Assembly: GCA_002709305.1 (NCBI GenBank)
Contig: PAQM01000005.1
Location: forward strand, 1-47,374
From: Crocinitomicaceae bacterium
GTDB taxonomy: Bacteria; Bacteroidota; Bacteroidia; Flavobacteriales_D; Crocinitomicaceae
Length of the DNA stretch: 47,374 nucleotides
Reading direction: 5' to 3'
Shown: piece after piece, positions 17,080 through 27,458 of the stretch
How positions within the stretch are numbered: the first letter of the stretch is position 1
Layout: each line of letters opens with the position of its first letter
Notes under the pieces: model-generated
Seen by the model: the letters and a program-made list of their open reading frames with translations, nothing else
What the model was told of the DNA's origin: nothing
Databases searched by the model: none
Position numbers and translations under genes: made by a program

Positions 17080-17973
17080 ATGATAGATGTTGGTAAATCA
17101 ATATTAGAGCCCATTAATATTTTATCTTCAAAGAGTAGAGGGTTACGTGTGTTTATTAAGCGAGACGATTTAATTCATACATATGTGTCGGGTAATAAAT
17201 GGCGAAAATTAAAATATAATATTGAAGTTTGTATTTCACTTAAAAAAAGTGGAATATTAACTTTTGGAGGTGCATTTTCTAATCATCTCCTTGCTACTGC
17301 ATCAGCTTGTAATCAATTTGGATTTAAATCAATTGGAATAGTTCGTGGTGAAGAGTTAGATGTAAATAGTAATTCAACATTAGGGAAATGCGCCTCTCTT
17401 GGTATGAAATTAGTTTTTGTTTCTAGAGAAGAATATAAGCATAAGAATGAAAAAGTATACCATGAATTATTGTCATTAGATTATCCTAATTATCATATAA
17501 TTGAGGAGGGGGGAGCTAATTATTATGGTGTAATTGGTTGTCAAGAGATGATGGCTGAAATAGATGAATGTATAGATCATGTTTTTGTCGCTCAGGGTAC
17601 CTCCACAACTAGTTGTGGTATATTGATTTCCTTGAATACAAATCAATTTTTACATGTCATCCCTATTTTAAAAGGATATAAATCTATTTCAGAAATGAAA
17701 TCATTAATTAGTAAGTGCGGTATTGATGAATTGTTAGTTAATAATTTATTAACTCAAGTTGAAGTTTTAGATCAATACCATTTTGGTGGTTATGCTAAAT
17801 ATAATTCTGACTTAATTAATTTTATTGACAATTTTTATAAAGAAACTAATTTGAAATTAGATTCTGTTTATACCGGTAAAGTCATGTTTGGTATGGTTAA
17901 TGAGCTAAAAAAAACAAAGTATGATAATTCATCTGTATTATTTATTCATACTGGCGGTATTCATGATGTTTAA
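17080..17973 (+). CDS. 1-aminocyclopropane-1-carboxylate deaminase / D-cysteine desulfhydrase family
   Basis: A 297-aa fold-type II PLP enzyme. It has FIKRDDLIHTYVSGNKWRKLKYN with the PLP lysine (Lys40), then TFGGAFSNHLLATASAC and VAQGTSTTSCGIL for cofactor phosphate binding. In this family the substrate can be ACC, D-cysteine or other beta-substituted D-amino acids; sequence reading does not separate them. In Bacteroidota such genes are common as stand-alone copies. It is divergent from DUF5522 and convergent with folP, with no operon partner. Confidence 0.88.
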   Translation: MIDVGKSILEPINILSSKSRGLRVFIKRDDLIHTYVSGNKWRKLKYNIEVCISLKKSGILTFGGAFSNHLLATASACNQFGFKSIGIVRGEELDVNSNSTLGKCASLGMKLVFVSREEYKHKNEKVYHELLSLDYPNYHIIEEGGANYYGVIGCQEMMAEIDECIDHVFVAQGTSTTSCGILISLNTNQFLHVIPILKGYKSISEMKSLISKCGIDELLVNNLLTQVEVLDQYHFGGYAKYNSDLINFIDNFYKETNLKLDSVYTGKVMFGMVNELKKTKYDNSSVLFIHTGGIHDV

Positions 17974-18017
17974 CCAAATACTAGCTAAGTAGTTTGTAAT
18001 TTTTTAAATTTTAATAT

Positions 18018-18869
18018 TTATTGTATTATATCGTATGCTTCTTTAACATCATGAACACGAAGAATTTTTACTCCTTTTGAAATACAAATTTTATTTAATT
18101 TTATTGTTTCCTTTAGTGTTTCTTTAGAGTTTTGATCACTATTTATTCTTTTGTAAATCATTGATTTACGTGACAGTCCAGCAAGTATAGGTTTATCTAA
18201 TATGTTGAGGTAGTTTAATTTATCTAAAAGATAATAATTTTGTTCAATAGTTTTGCTAAATCCAAATCCTGGATCAATAATAATATCGTTTACACCAGCA
18301 TTGTTAAGTTCTTTGATTTTTTTAGAAAAATAATATATGATTTCATTAAAGATGTTTTTATAATTAGTCAATTTTTGCATTGTTTTAGGGTTTCCTCTCA
18401 TGTGCATTAATATATATGGAGCATTATATTTAGAAGCAACATTAATTATTTCCTTATCTGACTCAAATCCACTTATGTCATTAATTATATGTGCGCCCTT
18501 CTTTAGAGCTAAATCAGCAACTTTAGATCTAAAAGTATCTACAGAGATTATTAGATTTGGAAATTTATCTGATATTAATTCTATCGTTGGAATAATTCGG
18601 TTAATTTCTGTTTTAACACTTATGTTTTTTGCTCCAGGACGAGAGGAATAACCACCAACATCAATAATTGATGCACCTTCTTTCTTCATTTTAGAAACTT
18701 TTACAATAATATCATTTATGTTATTTATACGACTTGTTGAATAAAAAGAATCGGGAGTATTATTTATAATACCCATTATTAGGGGTGTTGATAAATCCGT
18801 TAATTTATCATTTATTCTAATGCTTTGTTTTGAATGTATTTTTGTATTTTCAAAGTTTAAATTATGCAT
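18018..18869 (-). CDS. folP: Dihydropteroate synthase
   Basis: A 283-aa cytoplasmic TIM-barrel enzyme of folate synthesis, joining 6-hydroxymethyl-dihydropterin pyrophosphate to p-aminobenzoate. Signature 1 is IMGIINNTPDSFYS (31-44). EGASIIDVGGYSSRPGA is the second. ISVDTFRSKVADLALKKGA, INDISGF, YILMHMRGNPKTMQ, IIDPGFGFSKT and ILAGLSRKSMI follow in order. All conserved ligand residues appear present. The start codon is only 9 bp from the divergent DUF1599 start, so each gene's promoter must lie within the other's coding sequence. Confidence 0.95.
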   Translation of the reverse strand: MHNLNFENTKIHSKQSIRINDKLTDLSTPLIMGIINNTPDSFYSTSRINNINDIIVKVSKMKKEGASIIDVGGYSSRPGAKNISVKTEINRIIPTIELISDKFPNLIISVDTFRSKVADLALKKGAHIINDISGFESDKEIINVASKYNAPYILMHMRGNPKTMQKLTNYKNIFNEIIYYFSKKIKELNNAGVNDIIIDPGFGFSKTIEQNYYLLDKLNYLNILDKPILAGLSRKSMIYKRINSDQNSKETLKETIKLNKICISKGVKILRVHDVKEAYDIIQ

Positions 18870-18878
18870 AGCTAATTT

Positions 18879-19427
18879 ATGAGTAAAGTCGATAAAGAAT
18901 ATACAAATGTAATCAATGTTTGTCGTGATGTTTTTTATAAGAAAACAAAAGATTATGGTACAGCATGGAGAATATTGCGTCCAAGTTCATTAACTGATCA
19001 GATTTTTATTAAAGCACAACGTATTCGAACTGTTCAAGAGACAGGTCAGAATAAAGTTGGTGAGAATATTGAAGATGAGTTTATAGCAATTATAAATTAT
19101 TGTGTTATGTCTATAATACAAGTTAGAGAATCTGATTTAAATGAGTTTGAATTGTCATTAGAAGATGCTATGTTGTATTATGAGAAGTATCTTAAGGAAG
19201 CATCTGAATTAATGTTGAAAAAAAATCACGATTATGGTCAAGCTTGGAAAGATATGCGTGTTAGTTCCTTAACGGATTTAATACTTCAAAAAATATATCG
19301 TGTTAAACAAATAGAAAATAATAATGGGGAAACTATTATTAGTGAGGGAGTAGATGCAAATTATTTTGACATGCTTAATTATGCTGTCTTTGCATTGATT
19401 CATTTAAATGTTGGGCAAAATAATTGA
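18879..19427 (+). CDS. DUF1599 domain protein (two-copy domain)
   Basis: A 182-aa protein with the DUF1599 unit in duplicate. Copy 1 has KTKDYGTAWRILRPSSLTDQ and IEDEFIAIINYCVMSIIQ. Copy 2 has KNHDYGQAWKDMRVSSLTDL and ANYFDMLNYAVFALIHL. The unit resembles an all-alpha nucleotide-pyrophosphatase-like helix bundle, but activity is unproven. Its place beside folP and before the BT_3928-like gene and tpiA is the usual Bacteroidota arrangement. Likely co-transcribed with the downstream genes. Confidence 0.9.
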   Translation: MSKVDKEYTNVINVCRDVFYKKTKDYGTAWRILRPSSLTDQIFIKAQRIRTVQETGQNKVGENIEDEFIAIINYCVMSIIQVRESDLNEFELSLEDAMLYYEKYLKEASELMLKKNHDYGQAWKDMRVSSLTDLILQKIYRVKQIENNNGETIISEGVDANYFDMLNYAVFALIHLNVGQNN

Positions 19428-19432
19428 AATGT

Positions 19433-21175
19433 ATGAATAAATTAATTTTTAAGGATAATTTTTTGTTTACTAATATTACTCTTATTGTAGTAAACTTAAT
19501 AGGATTAGTATTTTTAGTTCTTGGTTTTCATGATAATTTTGAACAAAATTCAATAATTTTTCGAGTTCTAGGATTTGGCTTTTTACTTCTCAGTTCATTT
19601 GGTATAGTCTTCTATAATGGTAAAAATTATATGTCCGATGTTTCTAGAGTTTTAGTTGGAGGATTATTTATTGTTTCTGGTTTGGTTAAAGCTAATGATC
19701 CTATTGGATTTTCATACAAATTAGAGGAGTATTTTGAAGATGGAGCCTTAGCATATCGAATTAAAGAGTGGTTTTCTTTACCTAGTTTTTCACTTGAATT
19801 TTTAATTGATTATGCATTGTTTTTTAGTATCGTAATATGCATAATAGAGATAATTTTAGGGGTTCTGACTATTATTGGAGGTAAAATGAAATTAGTTTCA
19901 TATTTAATGTTATTAATGATGTTTTTCTTCACATTTCTTACTTGGCATACAGCAAATTGCAATAGTAATGAAAAATTTAAAGATCGTGATACATATTTAA
20001 TTTCAGATCCCATTGCAAAAACAAAAATGGATCAAGCACAGTATGACTCCGAGATAAATGTTTTTCAAGACTCTGATGTGTTAGTAATAGAAGAAATGAA
20101 AAATCCACAATGTGTTGATGATTGTGGTTGTTTTGGTGATGCTATGAAAGGATCCGTTGGACGTTCTTTAACCCCAAAAGAATCCCTTTGGAAGGACCTA
20201 GTATTATTGTATTTAATTATTTGGATCTTCGCATCTCAATCTTCTACTAAACCGAATAATAAAAAGCAAAATATTCTATTTATATCAGCTTCAATGCTAG
20301 TTATAGTTTTTTTCTCATGGGTTTTTGGTTGGTATTTTCCAGTATTTTTTTCAATTATTTCAATCTTGGGAGCCCTCTCTATATTAAGATATGGAGGTAA
20401 ATATTTAGGTAATCATTATGGAAGTATACTCGTCCTATTTCTTTTATCTTCAACTTTAGTTTGGTATGTATATAGTTATTCTCCAATAAAGGATTATAGG
20501 CCTTATGCTGTTGGTTCAAATTTAATAGAGAAAATGAACGATGGTGTTGCAGGTATATATGAGAATATTTTAGTTTACAAAAACAAAAAAAATAATAAAG
20601 AAAAAGAGTATTCTGATACATCTAAAGAGTATTTTGATTCTAAAATTTGGGAAAATAAGGACTGGGAGTTGAAAACACAGGTGAAAAAAGTCATCTTACC
20701 AACTAAGACACCATCTATTACTGAACAATTTGATCCATTTATAAGTAGAGAAGATATAGGTGAATATGAGATGAATCTTGATATTGTGAAATCGAAAATT
20801 TCAGATTCAATGTTAACACATATTTCTATTAGAGATTATATAACTGATGTAAGTAAAATTGTTCTAATTTCTTCAAAAAGCTTAGATGAAGGCAATTGGC
20901 AAAATATTAATAGAATAAAAGATATTCAAAAAATTTGCAGAGATAAGGATGTTCCATGTATAATGATGTGTGGAGAGAGTAGAGAAAGTGTAAATATGTT
21001 TAGAGAAAAATATGATCTTGAATTACCAGTTTTTATAAATGATGGTACTGAATTAAAAACAATTTCAAGATCAAATCCTTCAGTTTTATTTATTGAAAAT
21101 GCTGTTGTAAAAGCTAAATATTCTGCTAGATCAATTCCTACAAGAGAAGAATTTTTAACGAAATATTTTAAGTGA
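19433..21175 (+). CDS. BT_3928-like membrane protein: DoxX/MauE-like region plus thioredoxin-like C-terminus
   Basis: A 580-aa protein from ATG 19433 (MNKLIFKDN); a TTG at 19424, overlapping the upstream stop, would add three residues. The N-terminal half has about eight hydrophobic helices resembling DoxX/MauE proteins, with RVLVGGLFIVSGLVKANDPIGF after the second. A periplasmic segment contains the CGCFGD motif. A linker rich in Lys/Asn leads to a soluble C-terminal part (about 460-580) with a thioredoxin-like pattern (ISIRDYITDVSKIVLISS; VPCIMMCGES; PVFINDGTELKTI; PSVLFIENAVV), apparently without a CxxC. Probably a redox-related inner-membrane protein. Stop overlaps the tpiA start (TGATG). 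Confidence 0.85.
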   Translation: MNKLIFKDNFLFTNITLIVVNLIGLVFLVLGFHDNFEQNSIIFRVLGFGFLLLSSFGIVFYNGKNYMSDVSRVLVGGLFIVSGLVKANDPIGFSYKLEEYFEDGALAYRIKEWFSLPSFSLEFLIDYALFFSIVICIIEIILGVLTIIGGKMKLVSYLMLLMMFFFTFLTWHTANCNSNEKFKDRDTYLISDPIAKTKMDQAQYDSEINVFQDSDVLVIEEMKNPQCVDDCGCFGDAMKGSVGRSLTPKESLWKDLVLLYLIIWIFASQSSTKPNNKKQNILFISASMLVIVFFSWVFGWYFPVFFSIISILGALSILRYGGKYLGNHYGSILVLFLLSSTLVWYVYSYSPIKDYRPYAVGSNLIEKMNDGVAGIYENILVYKNKKNNKEKEYSDTSKEYFDSKIWENKDWELKTQVKKVILPTKTPSITEQFDPFISREDIGEYEMNLDIVKSKISDSMLTHISIRDYITDVSKIVLISSKSLDEGNWQNINRIKDIQKICRDKDVPCIMMCGESRESVNMFREKYDLELPVFINDGTELKTISRSNPSVLFIENAVVKAKYSARSIPTREEFLTKYFK

Positions 21176-21921
21176 TGGCTCAGAAAATTATTGCTGGTAA
21201 TTGGAAAATGAATCTTGATATAGATCAATCAGTTAAATTGATTAGAGAGTTAAATACTGAAAAATTTGACAGTGATGTTCGCATTATTTTATTTCCTCCA
21301 TCATTATTTATAGATCGAATATCAAAGGTTATTGAATCAAGTATTCAGTTAGGTGTTCAAAATTTCAGTAATAATTATAACGGCGCTTATACTGGTGAAA
21401 TTTCTATTAATCAAGTAAAGAGCGTTGGTGCTAAAATAGGTTTAATTGGACACAGTGAGCGAAGATCATATTATAATGAGGGGGACGATATTTTGAGATA
21501 TAAAGTTAATCAAGCGGTAAAACACAATTTTGAATTTATTTTTTGTTGTGGTGAACCATTGTCTGTTCGCGAGTCTGGTGATGAATTTGTTTTTGTGAAA
21601 AATCAACTTCAAGATAGTTTATTTCATTTAAATGTTGAACAAATACAAAATTCTATAATAGCTTATGAACCTATATGGGCAATTGGTACTGGAAAAACTG
21701 CATCAAGTTCGCAAGCAGAGGAAATGCATAAGAATATTCGTCTTTGGTTAAAAGAATTATATGGTCCTAAAGTTGCTAATAGTATCTCTATTTTATATGG
21801 AGGAAGTTGTAATGCATCTAATTCGAAAGAGTTATTAGCCTGTCCTAATGTTGATGGAGCTCTTGTCGGAGGTGCTTCATTAAATGCTGACGATTTTAGT
21901 AAAATAGTTCAATCTTATTAA
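21175..21921 (+). CDS. tpiA: Triosephosphate isomerase
   Basis: A 248-aa cytoplasmic enzyme interconverting dihydroxyacetone phosphate and glyceraldehyde 3-phosphate. GNWKMN (Lys11), IGHSERR (catalytic His), AYEPIWAIGTGKTAS (catalytic Glu and loop 6) and LYGGSC are all present. The start chosen is ATG 21175, which forms a TGATG overlap with the upstream stop. A GTG three bases earlier is out of keeping with that arrangement. Fully conserved; a housekeeping gene inside the DUF1599-to-prmA operon. Confidence 0.97.
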   Translation: MAQKIIAGNWKMNLDIDQSVKLIRELNTEKFDSDVRIILFPPSLFIDRISKVIESSIQLGVQNFSNNYNGAYTGEISINQVKSVGAKIGLIGHSERRSYYNEGDDILRYKVNQAVKHNFEFIFCCGEPLSVRESGDEFVFVKNQLQDSLFHLNVEQIQNSIIAYEPIWAIGTGKTASSSQAEEMHKNIRLWLKELYGPKVANSISILYGGSCNASNSKELLACPNVDGALVGGASLNADDFSKIVQSY

Positions 21922-22755
21922 ATGCATACAATAGAGCTGAAAATTAAGTTAATACCAAAAAATCCTTGGAGTGATATCCTGATTGCTGAATTATCTAATC
22001 ATGGTTTTGATAGTTTTGTAGATACAGATGAAGGAATAATGGCTTATTGTGAGGATTCATTAGATATTAATGACATTATTTCTGACTTAGAATCAAAATT
22101 TAAAAATAATGTTTCTATTGAATTGCAAAAGAAATTAATTCCTCATGAAAATTGGAATGCTCAGTGGGAATCAAATTTTCAACCTGTTTATATTGAAGAA
22201 TATGCTACTATTGTAGCTCCTTTTCATAAAGAAGCTAAAACAAAAGGAATTGTTTTATCTATAGAACCTAAAATGTCATTTGGGACAGGCCATCATCAAA
22301 CTACTTGGATGATGATAAAATCTTTATTTGAGATAGGAGATATACCAAATGAAGTATTAGATATGGGAACCGGTACTGGTGTTTTAGCTATTTTGTCAGA
22401 GAAACTTGGTGCTAATGAAGTCATTGCAATTGATATTGATGATACTTCTATTATCAATTTAAAAGAAAATTTGATTAGGAATAATTGTCAAAAAATCCAA
22501 CCTGTATATGGTGATATAGATAAGGTGTTAGGAAGTAAATTTGGATTAATCCTCGCAAATATTAATAAGAATATATTGAAATCACATATGAATGTATATG
22601 CTGATGCTCTAATACGCAAAGGAAAACTTTTATTAAGTGGTTTTCTTAGTTCTGATGTGGATGAAATAATAGAATTTGTTAAACCCTTTAATCTAGATAA
22701 AGTTAGAGTTTTAAGTAAAGATGAATGGGCTTGTATTGAATTAATCAAAGTGTAA
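21922..22755 (+). CDS. prmA: Ribosomal protein L11 methyltransferase
   Basis: A 277-aa SAM-dependent enzyme that trimethylates ribosomal protein L11. An N-terminal substrate-recognition domain (WSDILIAELSNHGFDSF, NWNAQWESNFQPVYI) precedes SFGTGHHQTTWMM, then the SAM-binding site VLDMGTGTGVLAIL and IAIDIDD. ILANINKNIL replaces the usual NILA-type catalytic segment. The ATG directly abuts the tpiA stop. The following giant gene starts 2 bp after the prmA stop. Confidence 0.93.
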   Translation: MHTIELKIKLIPKNPWSDILIAELSNHGFDSFVDTDEGIMAYCEDSLDINDIISDLESKFKNNVSIELQKKLIPHENWNAQWESNFQPVYIEEYATIVAPFHKEAKTKGIVLSIEPKMSFGTGHHQTTWMMIKSLFEIGDIPNEVLDMGTGTGVLAILSEKLGANEVIAIDIDDTSIINLKENLIRNNCQKIQPVYGDIDKVLGSKFGLILANINKNILKSHMNVYADALIRKGKLLLSGFLSSDVDEIIEFVKPFNLDKVRVLSKDEWACIELIKV

Positions 22756-22757
22756 AC

Positions 22758-25700
22758 ATGAAATTTATGCGAATAAAATTTCTTTTATTTTTCTCAATTT
22801 TTTTTATTTCTCCTGTTGTATTAGCTCAGAAATATTCTAAGGATAAGAAAAAATTTGTAAAAGAATTTCAGAAATCTCTTGTTGAATATGGTAGAGGTGA
22901 ATTTCATGATTTTTCAAAAAAAGAATTCCCTGAATTATTATTTAATGATCAGGTTTTTAATGAAAAAAAGTTTTTAAAAATGGTTGAAATATGTAACCAG
23001 ATTGAACAAAAGAAATTGAAAGCTTATCCTGATGTTTATAATTATGTTTATTCTGTAAGCTCTTTATTGAAAACTAAAAAATCATCTGAAAGTTATATTG
23101 CTTGGGAGAGTACGATAGATAAATTTTTGTCTGCTCGTAATGTTAAAAAGTTTGCTGATTTTATTGATATGTCTGAGGGTTTATTTCGTGACTCTTGTAT
23201 TGTTAGTTTCTCAAGTTTTGCTTGGTATTATGAAGGTGGTAGTTTTTATTTTGAATATGATAAAAAATCATCAATCCATTTTCAAGGAGGTAACTTGGTA
23301 TGTAAGTTAATTTCAAAAAAGACTAATAATAGGAAGCTTTTTAATACTATAGATATTATTAATACGTCAGGAGTTTACGATCCTATTGTTAAAAAATGGA
23401 ATGGTCTAGGAGGCAGGATAACATGGGAAAAAGTTGGTTTGGATATCAATACAAATTATGCTGATATAAATAAGTATGATCTGTCTTTAAAAAAATCCAA
23501 AATAAAAATTGATTCTGTAAAAATTAAGACAAAATATTTTGATGACTTTGTTGAAGGGGTTATAATTGATAGGGCTTCTAAGGAAAGTGGGGAAGATAAT
23601 CAAATTTATCCTCAATTTTCATCTTATAATACTAGGCTATTAATTCAAAATATTGTTCCTAATGTAGATTATATTGGAGGTTTTTCATTAAAGGGAGCTA
23701 GTTTCTTTGGATTAGGTAAAAAATTGAATAAAGCACAAATTACAATAAATCACAATGGATCTCCATTAATTTTAGCAAGAGGAAGTGAAGTTTATATTAA
23801 ATCAAAAAATATTTATATAAATAAGTCCACTGTATCTTTTTACCTTAGTAATGGGGATTCACTTTACCATCCTGGCCTTAATTTTAACTACGATTTAGAT
23901 AAGAAAAAAATTCAGTTTACAAGAACAAATCTCGGAATAGGTCAATCACCTTTTCAAGATTCTTACCATAACATATATATTTATGTTCCTAAAGTAGTTT
24001 GGGATGTTGGTTCCGACAATCTTTATTTTACATATGAATTTGGAACAAGTCAAGAACAAAGAATTGCTTCATTTGAATCACAATCTTATTTTGACCCTAA
24101 ATTATATGCTAAATTACAAGGTCAATCAACTGTTCATCCTCTAGTTTCTTTATCAAGGTATTGTTATAAATATGATCAATATAAACTATCTGAGGGGTCT
24201 GCTGCATCTGCTCTTGGAATGACGATATCACAAGCAAAACCAATGTTATTTAGACTTTCTAATTTAGGATTTATTAATTATGATACAGACAATAATTTTA
24301 TCACAATTAATGATAAATTAGAAACTTTTGTGAAAGCAAAATCTGGTGTTATGGATTTTGATAATATTGTTTTTAAATCTGATTTTAGACCAAAAAAATT
24401 AACAGGTTACACAAATGATGAAATAAAAAATGATTCTTATTTACAATCATTACAAGATCAATATAAAAGTCAAAATGAGTTGCGTAGAATTAAGAAAAAT
24501 TTTGCTGTTTTGAATTTAAACACTTTTGATTTAGATATATCAGCCATTGATAACGTATTACTTTCTGAAATGAAGCAAACAGTCGTTTTTCCTAGTAATA
24601 GTGAGATTAAATTGAAGAAAAATAGAGATTTTAACTTTTCGGGTTGGATAAAATCTGGAAAATTAGAGATGAGTGTGAAATCAGCAAAATTTGAATATGA
24701 TAGTTTTAAATTGAATTTAATGAGTTCAGATAGAGCATTATTTAGAGTAATGCCATTGAGAGAAGAAGATAGTAAAGGATTTATATCTATGTTTTCTAGT
24801 ATTTCTGGAGTATCTGGGGATATACTGATTAACGATCCTAATAATAAATCAGGTGTAAAATTAGGTTATGAACATTATCCTAAATTAATATCAACAAATA
24901 TCTCAAAAGTTTTTTACAATAATGAAGATATATATAATAGCGCTTATGATAGTACACGCTTTTATTATTCAGTATTTCCATTTCAATTAGATAGTTTAAA
25001 CGATTTTAATGAAAAATTTTTTCGATTAAAAGGCAAATTGGTATCTGCTGGTATATTTCCTGAAATAGAAGAAGATTTAATCATTATGCCTGATTATTCA
25101 TTTGGTTTTTATACAAGTGCACCAAATGATGGTTTTCAATTTTATAACACAGATTCTAAATATGATAATAGAGTTGTTTTATCAAATAATGGGTTGCAAG
25201 GTGAAGGCACAATTAATTTTGTGCACTCAAAATCAACATCTAATTTATTAACATTCTTACCAGATTCTACAATAGGTATAGCTCAATTTGAAAATTCATC
25301 TATCTCAAAAGGTGTTCAGTTTCCTGATGTTATAGGAGAGAAAGCATATGTTACTTATCTTCCAAAAAAAGAATTGCTTAAGGTTAAATCTTTTCCAGAA
25401 AATGAATTATTTTTCTTTAATCAAGAAGCTAATTTAGAAGGTTCACTTACAGTTAGTCCTAAAGGAATTGTTGGTTCTGGCATTATGTCATTTGATAATG
25501 CAACATTATTTTCAAATAATTTTAAATATAATTCTTTAGGTATTAATGCCGATACATCTAAATTTAATCTTAAGAACCAAACAGTTGATAACAATGACAA
25601 TTCTTTGGCATTTAAAACAGATAATGTAAATGCAGATGTATCTTTTAAGGAAAGGAAAGGTGTATTTAAATCGAATGAGGGAGAATCTTTAGTTGAATTC

Positions 25701-27374
25701 CCTATAAATCAATATAGTTGTAAAATGGATCAGTTTACATGGTTTATGGATGATTTATCTATCGAAATGCAAACAAGTGAAGAGCAAAAGAGCGCTGTTA
25801 ATTCAGGAGTTGATTTACTTGGACCAAATTTCTTCTCAACTCATCCAAATCAGGATTCACTTAATTTTAGGGCACCTCAAGCTAAATTTGATTTGAAAGA
25901 AAAAACTATTTTTTGCCAAAAGGTTGAGTATGTTGATATAGGTGATGCAAGAATTTATCCAGATAGTATGAAGCTAAATATTCGAAAGCAAGCAAAAATT
26001 GATAAGTTATTTAATGCTCAAATTGTTGCTAATTACATTACTAGGTATCATAAATTTGAAAAAGCAGAAGTTCAAATTAATGCACGTAGAGATTATTTAG
26101 CCTCAGGTGAATACCCATATTATGATTTAGATAGTAATCTAACTTATATTTCTATGAACAATATTAAGCTTGATAGCTCTTATCAAACACAAGCTTTTGG
26201 AGAAATTACTCAGGATGCAGCGTTTAAGTTAAGTGATAAGTTTGACTATTATGGTGATATAAATATTTATGCTTCAAATCCATTAATTAGTTTTTCTGGT
26301 GCGGTTAGGATTAATCATTTATGTGATAAATTTGATAGAAATTGGATGGCATTTACATCAGAAATTGATCCTGAAAACATTCAAATTCCTGTTACAAAAG
26401 AAATGAAAGATCTTGATGGGAATCCTATATCTGCTGGGATTGTTTGGAGAAATTCTCCTTCTACCGATAGTATTAAGATTTATCCAACATTTTTATCTCA
26501 ATTGGTTGATATAAATGATCCAATCATAATGACTTCAGATGGTTATTTACAATATGATTATGGTTCTAATGAATTTCAAATAGGTTCTTCTAATAAATTA
26601 GTAAATAGAACTGATAAAGGTAATTATATAGCGCTTCATACTGAAAGTTGTTCAATGAGTGGTGATGGTGTTATTTCACTTGGTATGGATTATGGTGATG
26701 TTACTGTTGATGCTGTTGGTGTCATGAACTATAATCAAGAAAATGAAGAGACGACAATGAATATTACGGCTAGATTTAATATTGATTTGGATAATGGATT
26801 AATGGAAGGACTTGCTTCAAAGATAAATTCTATTGAGGGACTAAAATCTATGGATTTTAGATCAACAACATTAGAACAGGCTATTGTCCAATGGGATAAT
26901 CAAGAAGTGGCTGATAAAATGAAAGATGAATATGTAAGATTGGGAAATATTAAAAAAATTCCTAGCACAATTAAAGAGTCATTTACTATTACAGGGTTGC
27001 GTTTAAGTTCTTTTAATAATGAGAAATTACAAGACAAAGGATTAATAACGAATGTTCAAAGTGCAATTATTGTTAACTTCTATGATCAACCAATAATGAA
27101 ATATGTTCCTATAAAAGCATTTTTTCAAAAAACATACTCAACATCAGGTGCTGATATGTTTGGAACTTATATAAATATTCCTGGAGGTAATGATTATTTT
27201 TTCCATTATGCAATGAAAAAGAAAGATGGAACTCTGAAAGTTTTTACAAACGATATTGACTTTAATGCTAACTTGAACAATATTAAAGAAGAGAAACGTA
27301 AAAAGAAAAGATTCAAATATGAATTGACAAATAATAGCGTATATCTTTCAAAGTTTTTGAATTTATTTAAATAA
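22758..27374 (+). CDS. Very large secreted beta-rich protein of unknown family
   Basis: A 1538-aa protein with an N-terminal signal peptide (FLLFFSIFFISPVVLAQ). The start may be ATG 22758 or 22767. No later membrane helix was seen. The body is long runs of alternating strand patterns with many Asp/Asn/Ser, suggesting repeated beta structure facing the periplasm or surface. One segment (about 470-525) has a helix-helix-turn-wing look (SEGSAASALGMTISQAKPML then FITINDKL), odd for an exported protein. No sorting domain is evident at the C-terminus, which is basic (EEKRKKKRFKYE). It follows prmA by 2 bp, so it is presumably in the same operon. I do not recognise the family and assign no function. 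Confidence 0.8.
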   Translation: MKFMRIKFLLFFSIFFISPVVLAQKYSKDKKKFVKEFQKSLVEYGRGEFHDFSKKEFPELLFNDQVFNEKKFLKMVEICNQIEQKKLKAYPDVYNYVYSVSSLLKTKKSSESYIAWESTIDKFLSARNVKKFADFIDMSEGLFRDSCIVSFSSFAWYYEGGSFYFEYDKKSSIHFQGGNLVCKLISKKTNNRKLFNTIDIINTSGVYDPIVKKWNGLGGRITWEKVGLDINTNYADINKYDLSLKKSKIKIDSVKIKTKYFDDFVEGVIIDRASKESGEDNQIYPQFSSYNTRLLIQNIVPNVDYIGGFSLKGASFFGLGKKLNKAQITINHNGSPLILARGSEVYIKSKNIYINKSTVSFYLSNGDSLYHPGLNFNYDLDKKKIQFTRTNLGIGQSPFQDSYHNIYIYVPKVVWDVGSDNLYFTYEFGTSQEQRIASFESQSYFDPKLYAKLQGQSTVHPLVSLSRYCYKYDQYKLSEGSAASALGMTISQAKPMLFRLSNLGFINYDTDNNFITINDKLETFVKAKSGVMDFDNIVFKSDFRPKKLTGYTNDEIKNDSYLQSLQDQYKSQNELRRIKKNFAVLNLNTFDLDISAIDNVLLSEMKQTVVFPSNSEIKLKKNRDFNFSGWIKSGKLEMSVKSAKFEYDSFKLNLMSSDRALFRVMPLREEDSKGFISMFSSISGVSGDILINDPNNKSGVKLGYEHYPKLISTNISKVFYNNEDIYNSAYDSTRFYYSVFPFQLDSLNDFNEKFFRLKGKLVSAGIFPEIEEDLIIMPDYSFGFYTSAPNDGFQFYNTDSKYDNRVVLSNNGLQGEGTINFVHSKSTSNLLTFLPDSTIGIAQFENSSISKGVQFPDVIGEKAYVTYLPKKELLKVKSFPENELFFFNQEANLEGSLTVSPKGIVGSGIMSFDNATLFSNNFKYNSLGINADTSKFNLKNQTVDNNDNSLAFKTDNVNADVSFKERKGVFKSNEGESLVEFPINQYSCKMDQFTWFMDDLSIEMQTSEEQKSAVNSGVDLLGPNFFSTHPNQDSLNFRAPQAKFDLKEKTIFCQKVEYVDIGDARIYPDSMKLNIRKQAKIDKLFNAQIVANYITRYHKFEKAEVQINARRDYLASGEYPYYDLDSNLTYISMNNIKLDSSYQTQAFGEITQDAAFKLSDKFDYYGDINIYASNPLISFSGAVRINHLCDKFDRNWMAFTSEIDPENIQIPVTKEMKDLDGNPISAGIVWRNSPSTDSIKIYPTFLSQLVDINDPIIMTSDGYLQYDYGSNEFQIGSSNKLVNRTDKGNYIALHTESCSMSGDGVISLGMDYGDVTVDAVGVMNYNQENEETTMNITARFNIDLDNGLMEGLASKINSIEGLKSMDFRSTTLEQAIVQWDNQEVADKMKDEYVRLGNIKKIPSTIKESFTITGLRLSSFNNEKLQDKGLITNVQSAIIVNFYDQPIMKYVPIKAFFQKTYSTSGADMFGTYINIPGGNDYFFHYAMKKKDGTLKVFTNDIDFNANLNNIKEEKRKKKRFKYELTNNSVYLSKFLNLFK

Positions 27375-27458
27375 TTTTAGACATATTGACCCAATCAAAT
27401 GTTTATTTTAAGTCTTTATAATTGAACCTTTTATTAAATTTAATCGTATTTTATTACT

